A stretch of DNA of 64,000 nt from Paulinella micropora (Eukaryota; Cercozoa; Imbricatea; Euglyphida; Paulinellidae). The notes beneath the pieces were generated by a model that worked only from the letters and a program-made list of their open reading frames with translations, did not search any database and was not told the origin of the DNA. Below are positions 29,480-38,770 of the stretch, in pieces. Location: positions 62,001 to 126,000 of the forward strand of contig WBZZ01005583.1 of NCBI GenBank assembly GCA_019918135.1, given 5' to 3'. The position numbers and the translations under genes were made by a program. The stretch's first letter is position 1. Each line of letters begins with the position of its first letter.

Positions 29480-30135
29480 GCCCGCTAGGCTCTGTTGTAC
29501 TTTTTTTTTGTTTTTCCTCTTATTGCTTTATATACAGAGCAACTGCTCTGTAAAGGCAAAGACCCCCCTGCCCTCTCGTCGCATCCTCCCTTGCTCCCTC
29601 AGCCCCATTCTGGGGCGATAGCTTAGCAATCCGCGCAAGCGGGCATGTATTCGAGCTTTTGTCGCCCTTTGACGGATCATCCACCGAGGCGTCTCCTTCC
29701 AAGAGCTTGCCACCGTTGGAATGGGAATGCGTGACATTTCCATGCCAACCCTTGCGGTCCCTGCGTAAGCTTGGCTGTTTTTAAATAAAATTCGTTTATG
29801 AGGTTTTGTGTGTTTGAAACTCCCTGCCGAGTTTTACTTGGCAGGGCCCAGCGCTCTCTCGCGCGCTGGACAAGAAAAGGGGGGGGGGGGTGCCCCCCCC
29901 TCAATTACTAGGGGGGGCACCCCCCCTGGCACAAGGGGGGGGGGGGGGGGGGGAGCGCCCCCCCCCCCCCCCTGCGCGAGGAGCACCAAAGGTCACCGCA
30001 CGTTACCAGGCCACAATTTGTTTGATTTTCATTTTTTGAAGAAGGGGGCGGGGTGCGCTGACCCTCCCTGTCCCCTTTGTTTCTTGTGTGCGTCTATCTC
30101 TCATGCCCCCCCCCCCCTCCTCTCCCCCTTGGCAG
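29480..30135. other. Intergenic region with 3' flank repeat and G/C hairpins
   Basis: Holds a partial palindromic motif (CCGCGCAAGCGGGC at 29631), the shared 3' flank repeat at 29766-29833, and three run hairpins at 29879-29907, 29910-29928 and about 29936-29971. Next is a C run at about 30103-30117. No gene supported. Confidence 0.5.
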
Positions 30136-30703
30136 ATGATGACGATGGATTTCGCGGAGGAGCCTTCTCCCAAGAAGCTCAAGGTCGAGAGCGATCCGCC
30201 CGCTTCTTGGGAGCTGTCTCCCAACTCAGACCCAGCCGTCGTCGGGTCTGAGAGCCCTGCACGCGCTTATGGCACAGTACCACCACCGTACGACCCGCTG
30301 CTGTGTGGGCTGGAGCCTCTAGCCACGACGCCGCCGCCGTCGGAGGCTGACACCGCCAGCGCGGCCTTGCTCGAGGACTTGGAGCGAGTTTCTAGCGTGT
30401 TAGACAAAATCAAAGCTGAGCTACGCTCAGGACCATACAAAGAGCACATGGCTCCCAGGCCCAAGGCTCTGACGGAGTGGGTCGGGTCTAAGCAAGGGAC
30501 AGTGCGCGCCGAAGACCCAAGGGCGACGCACAGAGAGAGACATTTGGCGCGTGAACAACAGCCTGGTGCTGATCAGTTACGCACTGGCCAGGCGGCGCAT
30601 CGATGAACGCCCCTATGGCAATTGCATTACTCCTCTGCCCAAACAGACCTTGGGCAGCCAGCCGCTGCAGCGAGCGAGCGGCCGTAAACTTGATTTTCAA
30701 TAG
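30136..30703 (+). CDS. Hypothetical acidic/Pro-rich protein with a +1 frame change
   Basis: The ATG at 30136 begins MMTMDFAEEPSPKKLKVESD; PKKLKVE resembles a nuclear localisation signal. The Pro/Ser/Thr-rich middle is followed by a helix (LLEDLERVSSVLDKIKAELR). The first frame ends at 30606. From about 30530 the next frame reads like a better C-terminus (DIWRVNNSLVLISYALARRR, then DERPYGNCITPLPKQTLG) and ends at 30703. The frame change must lie between 30473 and 30605. No family recognised; the Pro-rich region may bind host proteins. Confidence 0.45.
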
Positions 30704-30775
30704 GAAATCCAGCCCGCTTGCGCGGGCAGAGGCAAGCAAGCGGTTTGACTTTTTTTGTATTAAATTCATTTACTT

Positions 30776-30806
30776 CCCTGCAAACTAGTGCGAGCCCAAA
30801 ACCCCC
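30776..30806 (+). pseudogene. Fragment of the helicase C-terminus
   Basis: CCCTGCAAACTAGTGCGAG and the following AAAACCCC match the LPCKLVR region of the intact gene (23551) and of copies 2 and 3. It is a fourth trace of helicase sequence in this stretch. Confidence 0.6.
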
Positions 30807-31668
30807 GGAGGAGGCCGCGTCCCCGGCAGAGTGACTAGAAGGAAAGAAGAGGGTGGTTGCGCCTCCCCCCTCTCTCTGATAATATTTCCGGCACCGGCAG
30901 GAGCCGGAATATACCAAGAAAGCAAAGGATCCTACCAGTGCTAGCTGGTCGCAAAAAGTGCTAGCTGGTATAATACAAGCTAAAGCAGAGCCAGACGAAC
31001 GTGAGGTGGACTCGAAGGATGATCATGACGACGACCAGCCTGTTACACTGAGCCTACCGGTTGCATCTATCAGCCAAAAACTGCACAAACTAAGAAACCT
31101 TGATCAATCTCGCAATCGTCGTCGTCGTCACCAGACTGGTTTCAAGGTTGTCTTCCCAGTCCTAAACCGCAGAGCTTCTGTCGCCCTTTGACAATTGCCC
31201 AAGCTCTGCCAGACGGTAGGTTGGAACTAGGAGAGGGGTGGAGCGCCAAGAAATTGTAAATTCCGCTGAATTAAAAGCTCGACTGTCTTACACCTGGCAC
31301 TGAGACATAGGAAAGGGAAAGAGAGAAAAAAATGACATAAAAAATTTTTGACAGAGCTTTGCCCTTGCGACGCAAGCGGCTGTCGGAGCAGACCAGGCAC
31401 AACGTGTTGAGTTTGCTCGAACAGCCGCCCGCCAAGAAATGCCGCCTGGAAACGAGCTCGGAGCTCGACAAAGTCTTACAATTGAGTTTTGTTGCAATTC
31501 TGCACCCCCTGCTCTTTGAGCCAACTTCGCTGGGGCCGGCCCCAGCCGAAGACCACGTTGTGGCTGGCTGATCGTTTTAGGGGCGCGACTAGACGCTGCA
31601 CACGCGTCGGTGCCAATATTAAAACCTTGTCAGGGATTCTTGTATTAATTTTTTAATTAAAAACAAAA
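30807..31668. other. Region of short frames and gene remnants
   Basis: Two short plus-strand stretches look protein-like: an acidic/basic peptide at about 30958-31191 and LRRKRLSEQTRHNVLSLLEQ at about 31359-31571. Neither starts at an ATG and neither is recognised. GTGCTAGCTGGT is directly repeated at 30938 and 30958. At 31262-31310 lies one copy of the CGCTGAATTAAAGCTCGAC module that dominates 55-64 kb. These are probably decayed genes. Confidence 0.4.
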
Positions 31669-32631
31669 TTAAGCAGAAATGTTTTGCACCCTGTCGAGAT
31701 ACAGCCGGTCCAATGCTTGATCTTCCAGGGGCATCCTGAGGTCGGGGATGCTTTGTAGCAAGGGAGGCAGAAGCCAACCCAAGGGTGGTGTCGCGCCGCA
31801 TTCGTTACTGTAAGCCCGCGCCAAAAAGCCGCCCTGCTCGTCGTCGGCGTCGCCTTGTTTAAAAACACGGCGGAAGCGAGCTGAGTTAAGCAGAGCTAAA
31901 GAGATCTGCTGGCTGCGTAAATATCCCTGCTCACCTTCCTCATCCTTTCTGGCCAAGAAATGACAGCAAATGTCAATAAAAGCTTCGCCGGCGTCCAGCA
32001 GCTCAGAAGCCAGGAGGTGTTCGACCATTGCTGTGCTGGTTAATATGGCGTCAAGCCGGTTTTCACTGTTTGGGCGCAGCGCGATGGTCAAAACCGTCGT
32101 GTCATCCTCTGCGTCGCTGTGGGGGTCTGCACCCCCGTCCAGGGCCGCCTTGATTTCTTGTACACGCCCGTGATTCGCCAGGTGCCATAGTAAGCTGGCG
32201 TTAATCTCTGCTTTCAACGTCTTATCGTACAACTTAAAGTGGTGCTCGAGCCAATCGATTTCCCACTTGTCGTTGAGGGTCTTGAGTATTGAGCTCTTGC
32301 TTCCAAACTTTAGCATGGCTCGCCAAATCAGATTGGTGACAAGGATGTCGGCGATGCACGATGAATAAAACTGCTTCTTGTCCTCCTCCGAACTCAGCTT
32401 TGTGCTTGCTGCATTGAACCATCTCCCTAGGAATCAGATCCTGGCGCCCCTGTCGTCATTTTGCAGAATCATCGACGCGTTATTGGCAACGAGTGTGTTC
32501 ATCTCCTCGCACTCGGTGCACATCGAGACGAGTCCGTCGCAGGTGCAGCGCCTCGCGGCACAAAAAGTTATTTTCATAAAGTCTTTGATCAAGGACACTA
32601 CTTTCTTTCCGTCCTCTTTGTTCGTAGCCAT
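31669..32631 (-). CDS. Ankyrin-like protein with an in-frame TGA
   Basis: An ATG at 32631 starts 65 codons including a Cys cluster (CAARRCTCDGLVSMCTECEE), ending in TGA near 32437. The same frame continues uninterrupted to 31669, with its own ATG at 32316. The second part contains an ankyrin-type repeat (SLLWHLANHGRVQEIKAALD, GGADPH) and further helical repeats. Ankyrin proteins in giant viruses usually mediate host protein binding. Frame identity on both sides of the stop argues for one gene of about 320 codons that gained a nonsense codon or is read through. A shorter protein from 32316 is possible. Confidence 0.6.
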
Positions 32632-32689
32632 GCTCCCCTCGATTATCTTACCTCTGGAACAAACAGTGAGTCTTGAAAACAAAACACGA

Positions 32690-32765
32690 AATGCATGGGG
32701 ACAAGGGGGGGACTGCCCCGGCCAAGCCCAGCCACCCCCCTGGCGCGGGCTTGGCTGGGGGCCTG
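32690..32765. repeat. Palindromic element variant
   Basis: GGGGGGGACTGCCCC followed by GGCCAAGCCCAGCC and GGCGCGGGCTTGGCTGGGGG. Related to the palindrome at 14650-14694; it lies between the ankyrin-like gene and the membrane protein. Confidence 0.65.
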
Positions 32766-32820
32766 GTCGCCGCTTCGATTCTTTGTTTTAGCTCCTGCTG
32801 GTGGAAAGGACTGCCCTGAT

Positions 32821-32832
32821 TTGTATATATAG
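32821..32832 (+). promoter_or_regulatory. TATA-like box
   Basis: TTGTATATATAG stands 12 bases before the ATG at 32844. Confidence 0.5.
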
Positions 32833-32843
32833 AATCAAATGAA

Positions 32844-33532
32844 ATGAGAGCAGCATTCTTCTGTTGGGGGGTGTGTTTGGTGCTGGTTGCACAGCTCTTG
32901 GTGAAAGAGACTAGTGCTACTGATAGAATGGGACATGTGATTGACTTGGGCACTGGCAGTGCCACCTGGTATAGCTTACCCGAGACCGCAGACAAGCGGC
33001 GTTAGTATAGATTCACTGGAGGGCTACTGCAAAGATCGGCATATCAAGCCATTCCAGCTGGCTGACAAATGCCGAACACTGTATTTTCTTACCCGTGCGA
33101 TACCACGCTGCCGAAAGCTACAACGCGACAAACTTAACCTTGCAGCTGGATGACCAGGAGCACTGGGGCAGTGCAGAATACGAACAATGTAATTCCGAGG
33201 TAACGGCTTTCAGTAGTAACCTGGAATCGGACATATCGTACGTAGCGGACTTGGAAGACCTTCAGCTTAGCTGGCAGTTTGACTGCGAGGGGCCTTGCAC
33301 TGTCTCGTATGCTATCAAGGTAGTCTGTGTGACCAAAACCGCGGGAGGCTTCATGATTTTTTTTATTGTTGTGTTTTCCTTGATTGCGTGTCCCTTCGTT
33401 TGGGTGTGCTTGGAATGCATGGGTAACGGAGAAAAATGGGGGAGGACTTGTTGTACAACTCTAGTTGTCTGGGCTCTGTCGGGCTTCATATGGATAACTC
33501 TGCTCTCGGCTCCGACCGGGTTCGCTATTTAA
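32844..33532 (+). CDS. Membrane glycoprotein-like gene in broken frames
   Basis: The ATG at 32844 opens a signal peptide (MRAAFFCWGVCLVLVAQLLV) but stops after about 53 codons. Protein-like sequence continues in another frame (SIDSLEGYCKDRHIKPFQLA) and then in the frame open from about 33080 to 33532. The last part has NAT sequons, Cys residues and two TM helices (GGFMIFFIVVFSLIACPFVW and TLVVWALSGFIWITLL) with CC before the second. The order signal peptide, ectodomain, two TM matches the gene at 28748-29461. Two frame changes are needed and their exact places are unclear. The 3' end overlaps the convergent coiled-coil gene by 72 bases. Confidence 0.5.
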
Positions 33533-34354
33533 CAATCCAGAGCGAACATTTGGTTTGGTGGCTGGCTTGTCTTTGAGCTCCTCTTCTACCAAGCTGATCG
33601 CGTTGCGACGGTTCTCTTCCCCTCCCATGAGGTAGGGATTCAGAACTTCTAAAAGGAGTAAGACTTCCAGCAGAAATCTCAGGAAAGACTTTTTTAGCTC
33701 GGTCGCAGAGCCTGCACTAGCCCAGCCAAAAGGCAGTACCTTGTCCCGAAGAATGGCCAAGGTAAGTTGGGGTGGGCTCAGGGCTGTTTCCCAGTGCCTA
33801 AGCCCGTCCATAAAGCCTTGCACACTTTCGTCGGGCTGGCCTCCTAGTTTGAGCTTGGTGTAGCTATCCTGTAGAGCTTTCATGTCCTCGTGCATCTGAT
33901 TGTGAAAGGTAGGGCCGGCCTCTTTCTGGCGCACTTCCAGGGCTTTCACGCGCCACTGCGCGAGCTCCCGCGTCAGGGCTTTTACGTGTTGCAATTGTTC
34001 GTTTACGCGCCTCTCGGCACGCCTTTTCTTTTTTTGTTTCTTCTTCTCGAAATCGGTGGCCGGCCCAGGGCTTGCTTGCAGACGAGTACTGTGCTTTGCC
34101 AGCGAGCTCTCCAGTTGGGCTAACGCCAAGCTCTGGTTGCTGATTAAATTCTCGATAGTGCAGAAGCAGTCATGTTCAGGGTCATAGCCGCCGGCCTGCG
34201 CACTCAACGATAAGGGGGTGGGCGTGTTTATGCACGCATGAATTCCCCTAACCCCGGCGCCGCCGGCCTCTGGGCTATACCAGTAATAGGTCGTATGCAC
34301 ATCGACATACCTCGTGGCTTTGTCAGCTGTTGTGGATGGTGGTGTCGACGCCAT
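33461..34354 (-). CDS. Hypothetical protein with basic coiled coil
   Basis: The ATG at 34354 (MASTPPSTTADK) gives about 297 residues. A strongly basic helix near residue 105 (FEKKKQKKKRRAERRVNEQL) leads into a coiled coil (HVKALTRELAQWRVKALEVR), suggesting nucleic-acid or membrane contact plus oligomerisation. A later Leu-rich helix (SFLRFLLEVLLLLEVLNPYL) could be a hydrophobic core or membrane-associated segment. No family recognised. Its 3' end overlaps the membrane glycoprotein gene on the other strand. Confidence 0.6.
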   Translation of the reverse strand: MASTPPSTTADKATRYVDVHTTYYWYSPEAGGAGVRGIHACINTPTPLSLSAQAGGYDPEHDCFCTIENLISNQSLALAQLESSLAKHSTRLQASPGPATDFEKKKQKKKRRAERRVNEQLQHVKALTRELAQWRVKALEVRQKEAGPTFHNQMHEDMKALQDSYTKLKLGGQPDESVQGFMDGLRHWETALSPPQLTLAILRDKVLPFGWASAGSATELKKSFLRFLLEVLLLLEVLNPYLMGGEENRRNAISLVEEELKDKPATKPNVRSGLLNSEPGRSREQSYPYEARQSPDN

Positions 34355-34649
34355 GGGTAAAGCGCGAGCGCACACGAGCTGTCCAGTTTACTTTTCAACG
34401 ACACAACCGTTGCTTTTTTTGCTAGCAATAGACAGCTCTTTGCAAAAAAGGCAAATCTGCTAGGGCTGATTCGGGAGGGGGGAAGGAAGGAGGGAGGAAG
34501 ACGGGAAGGGCTCTCTCCCCCCCCCCCCCTCCCCCTTCCCCCTTTTTTTCTCGCCCTCTCTAGTTCCCCCCGCACCATCCTCCGCTCTTCTCCCCCCCCC
34601 CTCAGTTGCCAAACACAATAGTAAATCAAGACAGGCACAGAAAACCGAC
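34355..34649. promoter_or_regulatory. Divergent intergenic region
   Basis: Pyrimidine-rich tract with long C runs (about 34517-34528 and 34593-34602) on the plus strand. No gene supported. It separates the coiled-coil gene and the kinase-like gene, which diverge. Confidence 0.35.
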
Positions 34650-34925
34650 ATGAGTGACTTGAATGTCTTCAGCCCGCGCAAACGGGCCGAGCTGGACGCG
34701 GAGCAGACGCGGCTGCTGTGCGAGCGGTTGCGCGGCTGGGAGTGGGTCGGGAGTGGTCGGCAGGGACACGTGTTTCGCGACCCATTGTGCAGGAGCGTGG
34801 TCTGCAAAGTGACTTGTGACCCGCGGGGGAACCAGGCGCGAGGCTACAGGCGCCTGCAGAACCTAGGCGCGGGCCCGCGCCTGCTGGCCGTCTGGCGGCT
34901 AAACGCCGGGGGGGTGCGCCAGGCT

Positions 34926-34998
34926 CTCGGGGGGCATGCCCAGCCCGCGCAGCGGGCTGGATGGGAGAGAAGGGGGGGCGCGGGGGCATGCCCCCCGA
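34926..34998. repeat. Palindromic element in the kinase-like gene (frame-breaking)
   Basis: GGGGGGCATGCC, CAGCCCGCGCAGCGGGCTG, spacer ATGGGAGAGAAGGGGGGGCG, then GGGGGCATGCCCCCC. Both ends carry the CATG-centred motif, and the net length changes the frame. Confidence 0.85.
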
Positions 34999-35392
34999 AT
35001 TGCAAAGGGCACTGGAGGCCTGCGCGCAGCCCGGCGCGCGCTGTCCCAGCGTCTTGTTTCTGGAGGGCTTTACGACGTCGCTGGCCCAGCTACTGCCGCT
35101 GGACGATGGCGCAGACGGGCCAGCAGTAGATTGGGGGCGGTTTTGGGAGTGTTTGCAGGACTGCCTGGGCAAGCTAGTCGACGGGGGGCTGTTCTGTCTG
35201 GACCTATCGCCAGCCAACGTGTTGCTGGACCTGACGGAGGGCGACGGCCGCCCCGTGCGCGCGTCCGTGACGGATGCGGGCGAGAACACGCTCGTCGAGT
35301 TGTGCGTCGGACCCGGGGAGCGCCAGGTAGCAATCGACGCCATGATCCTGTACCTGTCGTGCTGCTCGCCGCCGGCGCTGCTCGAGCACCTC

Positions 35393-35463
35393 CGGGGGGC
35401 ATGCCCCCCGCGCCCCCCCTTCTCTTCCAGCCAGCCCGCGCAGCGGGCTGGGCATGCCCCCCG
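35393..35463. repeat. Palindromic element in the kinase-like gene (in frame)
   Basis: GGGGGGCATGCCCCCC, a pyrimidine spacer, CAGCCCGCGCAGCGGGCTG, then GCATGCCCCCC. Orientation is opposite to the element at 34926. The kinase C-lobe frame stays open across it. Confidence 0.85.
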
Positions 35464-35665
35464 GTTTGAGTTAGCGTGGAGGTTCCTGAGCAGGCGCGTG
35501 CTGCAGACGCACCCCGGTTTTTGGCGCTACTACACGGCTGGTGCCTGCCCAACCACCAGGCGGCGGTGGCCGCCCCGCTGCTTAAGCTGGTCCGATCACT
35601 GGTTCTGCCCGCCCGACCAGGCGACTGCCCGCGCGTGCCCGAGCTGGGCCCTGTTTTTTCCACTT

Positions 35666-35672
35666 TAATAAA
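35666..35672 (+). terminator. AATAAA signal overlapping the kinase stop
   Basis: CTTTAATAAAACC: the TAA stop runs directly into AATAAA, a canonical polyadenylation hexamer. Confidence 0.45.
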
Positions 35673-35706
35673 ACCATACTGGCACGCTTACCCACGCCTT
35701 GCACAC

Positions 35707-35970
35707 ATGTTCCACCATAACACTGCCCAGCCTGAGCCCGGAAAGCATGCCCAGCCCGCGCATGCGCGGGCTGGCGTCTTGCTAGCATGGCTGTGTTTTT
35801 TGTTCTGTTCCGCCCTGCTCGTGGGCGCGCCCGGCCTCATGCACGCCTACGCCGTCGTCGACGCCGTTGCGGGCTGCGCTGGGGAGCAGGCCGGCCCCCG
35901 TCCCAGCACCCGCATGCTTGTGAACGCTGCCGGGGCACACATTCTCCAGGCCGGAAGGCGCTGCTCATAA
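35707..35970 (+). CDS. Small single-TM protein with in-frame palindrome
   Basis: The ATG at 35707 gives 87 residues. The first 20 are polar and include a palindromic motif translated as HAQPAHARAG (35738-35773). Then come a hydrophobic helix (VLLAWLCFLFCSALLVGA) and a short Cys-containing tail. It may be a type II or signal-anchor membrane protein. No family recognised; no ATG-proximal promoter motif seen. It follows the kinase gene on the same strand. Confidence 0.35.
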   Translation: MFHHNTAQPEPGKHAQPAHARAGVLLAWLCFLFCSALLVGAPGLMHAYAVVDAVAGCAGEQAGPRPSTRMLVNAAGAHILQAGRRCS

Positions 35971-36140
35971 AATATAAATCTATATGCTACAAGGGCACAG
36001 AGAAGAAAGAAAAGGAAGGGGGGGGGGAAGAGGAGGGGAGGGAGAGAAGAGGAGCTGGGCCGGAGTGAGTGAGGGAGGGGGGGGGGGAAGGGTGGGGCGG
36101 CAGAGGAAGGGGGCTGCGAAGCACATTCCTTTGGGGGATT

Positions 36141-36152
36141 CATATAAAAAAG
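36141..36152 (+). promoter_or_regulatory. TATA-like box
   Basis: CATATAAAAAAG stands 11 bases before the ATG at 36164; a purine-rich tract with G runs precedes it. Confidence 0.5.
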
Positions 36153-36163
36153 AGAAAAGAGAT

Positions 36164-37312
36164 ATGGGCGCCAAGAATTCCAGGAGCTCCGGAAAGCCAC
36201 AAAAAGCGACCGATCAAGAAAAACAAACTGACTCATCGGATGACAAAAGCTCTTCTTCAGGAGAGAAACATTGGATGGCGTTTGAAAATCCGTCGGAGGC
36301 GGTAACAAAGTTCGCAGCCTATTTCAAATGGAAACCACCAGCTGATGGCAAAACTGCGATGCACATACTACAGAAGTCTCGGCATATCACCGTCACGTTC
36401 AAACATTCCGAGATTTTCGTTTGTCGCAACAGAGCCAGTACCACTGGGAAAAGGCCTGTAGATATGATACTCGTAGTTCAGGGTGAGAACGCTGAGGAGT
36501 ACTTTAACTCCCTAAAAGAGTACACATGGACTTTTAATGATGTTACAAGCCCAGTCATGCAGCAGCGCGCGTTGCTTCCGTATGACTGGGCACTTATCCG
36601 CGCGGAGGCAGAGCAGAAGCAGTTAATGGTTGGCTTTGAGCTGGACGAAGATCTGCCTATGGCGGACGGACAGAAGTTTTGGCATAGTAAATCAGAGAAT
36701 AAGCAGATGGTCAGTATTATGCTGAGCGCACTTTGGTCGACGGCGCTGTCCTTGGCAGAGTTGTTTAAGCGTCAGTCAGGTTCCTCTATAGCCCTCGAAA
36801 GTGTTTCTGGCGAATTCCTGGTCTGGATATCGTTGGAGGCACAGCCCCCGCAAGACCAGGAAGCCGAGCCGACTGCTGTGAAGCCTACTGAACAAGAAAC
36901 GGAGGAGAAGGAGAAGGAGGCTCCGAACGGTGCTTTTTTATTAGCGCGTTACAAGCTTTGCCAATGCGAAGACAACAAGAAATACCTCCCCAAGGCAGTT
37001 GCTGCGAATGCCTCACTGCAGTGGTCCCTTTTCGCAATTCTGTTGACTGGTATCAATCGGAATCAAAGCACACGTAGCGATCAGGAGCCTTCTACAGACG
37101 TGTTTGAGAAGGCTCTTCGCGAGTTTATGGATACCACCATGGGCTCGCAACCAAAGCAAGAACAAGATTCTTTAATAGAGGCGATCAATCTGCTGCAGGA
37201 GTGGACCAAAGTTGAAAAAACAGGCGAATTTCATGATCTTGCCCAAAATGCACAGGCAATTTTAGGTAGAAGGGGAACGTCACCGAACGAAGAACATCTC
37301 GAAGAGGTCTGA
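36164..37312 (+). CDS. Probable N-myristoylated hypothetical protein
   Basis: The ATG at 36164 follows a TATA-like box; the upstream open frame runs through a purine tract and is rejected. The N-terminus MGAKNSRSSGK fits the myristoylation consensus (Gly2, Ser6) with nearby basic residues, as in membrane-associated virion or signalling proteins. The following ~30 residues are Ser/Lys-rich and disordered. The main body (about residues 40-250) is globular, an acidic Glu/Lys linker follows, and the C-terminal part is helical. 382 residues, no family recognised. Codon use is less GC3-biased than in the 40.4-kb gene. Its role is probably at a membrane or under the virion envelope, by inference from the lipid signal only. 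Confidence 0.65.
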   Translation: MGAKNSRSSGKPQKATDQEKQTDSSDDKSSSSGEKHWMAFENPSEAVTKFAAYFKWKPPADGKTAMHILQKSRHITVTFKHSEIFVCRNRASTTGKRPVDMILVVQGENAEEYFNSLKEYTWTFNDVTSPVMQQRALLPYDWALIRAEAEQKQLMVGFELDEDLPMADGQKFWHSKSENKQMVSIMLSALWSTALSLAELFKRQSGSSIALESVSGEFLVWISLEAQPPQDQEAEPTAVKPTEQETEEKEKEAPNGAFLLARYKLCQCEDNKKYLPKAVAANASLQWSLFAILLTGINRNQSTRSDQEPSTDVFEKALREFMDTTMGSQPKQEQDSLIEAINLLQEWTKVEKTGEFHDLAQNAQAILGRRGTSPNEEHLEEV

Positions 37313-37523
37313 GCCTACCTAGAAATTAAAAGAGATCTGCATACACGTCGAAAATTACAAAAGAAAAGGGTCCTGCTTGCATTATAAATAAATGTTACCG
37401 GGTGAGAAAAAAAAGAATACCGAAACAGACGGAAGACGTCTTTGTCAACTTCTTGTAGCCAAGTCTTGGCTGCACTCAAAAGCAGAGTTTTCCCTAAAAT
37501 CCCCTCCGCTATCTGTCGACGGC
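37313..37523. other. Convergent intergenic region
   Basis: A/T-rich segment between the myristoylated protein and the glycosyltransferase, with ATTATAAATAAATG near 37380. It probably holds both transcript 3' ends. Confidence 0.35.
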
Positions 37524-38572
37524 TCAAACGGCGCGTAGCTCTTGGTGCCGCGTGTTGCGTGCAGGCGCCAGCCGCAGGGGCAGCTCAGCGCGCCCTGGCG
37601 CGTGCACTGATTCGCCGTGCAGCAGCACGCACGCCACCACCACCAGCAGCAACCAACGGAAGACCTCTTCCCACCAAAACACGGCGGCGGGCGTCTCCCA
37701 GGCACGGGACGACGCGTGGTACGCGGTGCGCGGGCCCTCGAGGTACTCGCTGGTGTTGAGCACGTGCAGCCGCTCCACCAAGCCTGTGCCAGGCGCGGGC
37801 TGCCTTCTGCGCCGGTCGGCGACGACGACGCGGCGGCCGACGAGCCGTCGAGGTTCTGCTCGCGCAAGACCTGCGCCAAAGAATCGGCCAGGGCCTCGCG
37901 CTCGTCCAGCGGGTCCGAGAACGAGAAGTTGGCGCTCCAGACCCTGTCGTGCCACGGCAGCGCCAAGGACGACATGTAGCGCAGCAGCACTAGGTACGGC
38001 ATGCCCACGCGCTGCGGGTGGGCCGCCATCAACACCGGCAGCTCCGACAGAAAGTAGCTGGCCGGTAGATAGCTGCCGTCCTCTTCCGGCTCCGGTGCTG
38101 GCAGCGGGAACTGCCCCCCCAACGACGACCACGTTGAGTTGGGTAAGAGCTCCAGCCCCAGGTCGGCATACACCCCTCCGCAGTGATGCAGCAGCACCAG
38201 CCCCGCCACCGCCCTCTTGTGCACGGGCGAGTCACCCAGCAGTCCGTAAAATTGGTGGAACTCGCGGTACGCAGTAAAGATCAAGGAACTGATCTGCTGG
38301 TGCGGCCAGAGCAGGTGTTGCGCGTGGGGTAACAACGCGGAAAACGACAAGGAATAGTTCCACAGCTCGACTACACGATCGGGCGGCTCCTGCCCTAGGA
38401 TGGCCACCTGGTGCACGCACGCAAATGGCCGCGCAACACAACCCCGGCACTTCTCCAGCCACCCACTCAGAATCTTGGGGCAGGTGTACCTATTGGCTTC
38501 TTCCCACACGGCTGTGCTCACTACTACGGTGACCAATGTCAGGACAGTCACGGTTAGAACTCTGGCCGCCAT
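37524..38572 (-). CDS. GT32-like glycosyltransferase, split by a -1 frame change
   Basis: The ATG at 38572 begins with a signal-anchor helix (VLTVTVLTLVTVVVSTAV). The core KRAVAGLVLLHHCGGVYADL resembles the GT32 signature in which a helix leads to GGiYlDlD. Here the second Asp of the DxD metal motif reads Gly (ADLGLE), which may lower or abolish activity. Near 37795-37812 the sequence continues one base back in another frame, giving LHVLNTSEYLEG and a C-terminal TM helix (EVFRWLLLVVVACVLL) ending at 37524. GT32 enzymes add sugars in the Golgi; giant viruses use them for capsid-fibre or glycoprotein glycans. Identification is by motif. Confidence 0.6.
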
Positions 38573-38770
38573 CTACGCTGGCCTTGGCAGATTCTCTCTT
38601 CCTTGGCCTTTACTAGCCAGGGAAGAGAGAGAGGAGGGTGGTATGCAAATGAGGGAGAGAGGGCAACACTGCCGCCCCCCCCCCCCCTCCCACTGTGCCG
38701 CTAGCAGCTGCTGCTGGTGGGCGGATGTTTCTGTGCATAAACGTTTTTTCCTTGTATTAAAAAGAAATTA
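38573..38770. promoter_or_regulatory. Divergent intergenic region
   Basis: Contains a C run at about 38676-38686 and an A/T-rich end (TATTAAAAAGAAATTAATG) directly before the ATG at 38771. Shared promoter for the glycosyltransferase and SET-like gene. Confidence 0.4.

Larger units (their letters stand above)
34650..35668 (+). pseudogene. Protein kinase-like gene interrupted by palindromic elements
   Basis: The ATG at 34650 opens a kinase N-lobe: glycine loop WVGSGRQGHVF near 34742 and VVCKV (ATP-binding Lys) near 34798. An element at 34926-34998 then shifts the frame. In the new frame come the catalytic loop LFCLDLSPANVLLD (about 35190-35232; catalytic Asp and Asn present) and VTDAG in the DFG position (35269). 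A second element (35393-35463) is read through in frame, and the frame ends at 35668, overlapping an AATAAA signal. Kinase identity is clear from motif order; the first insertion makes the uninterrupted product impossible without removal or recoding. Confidence 0.65.
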
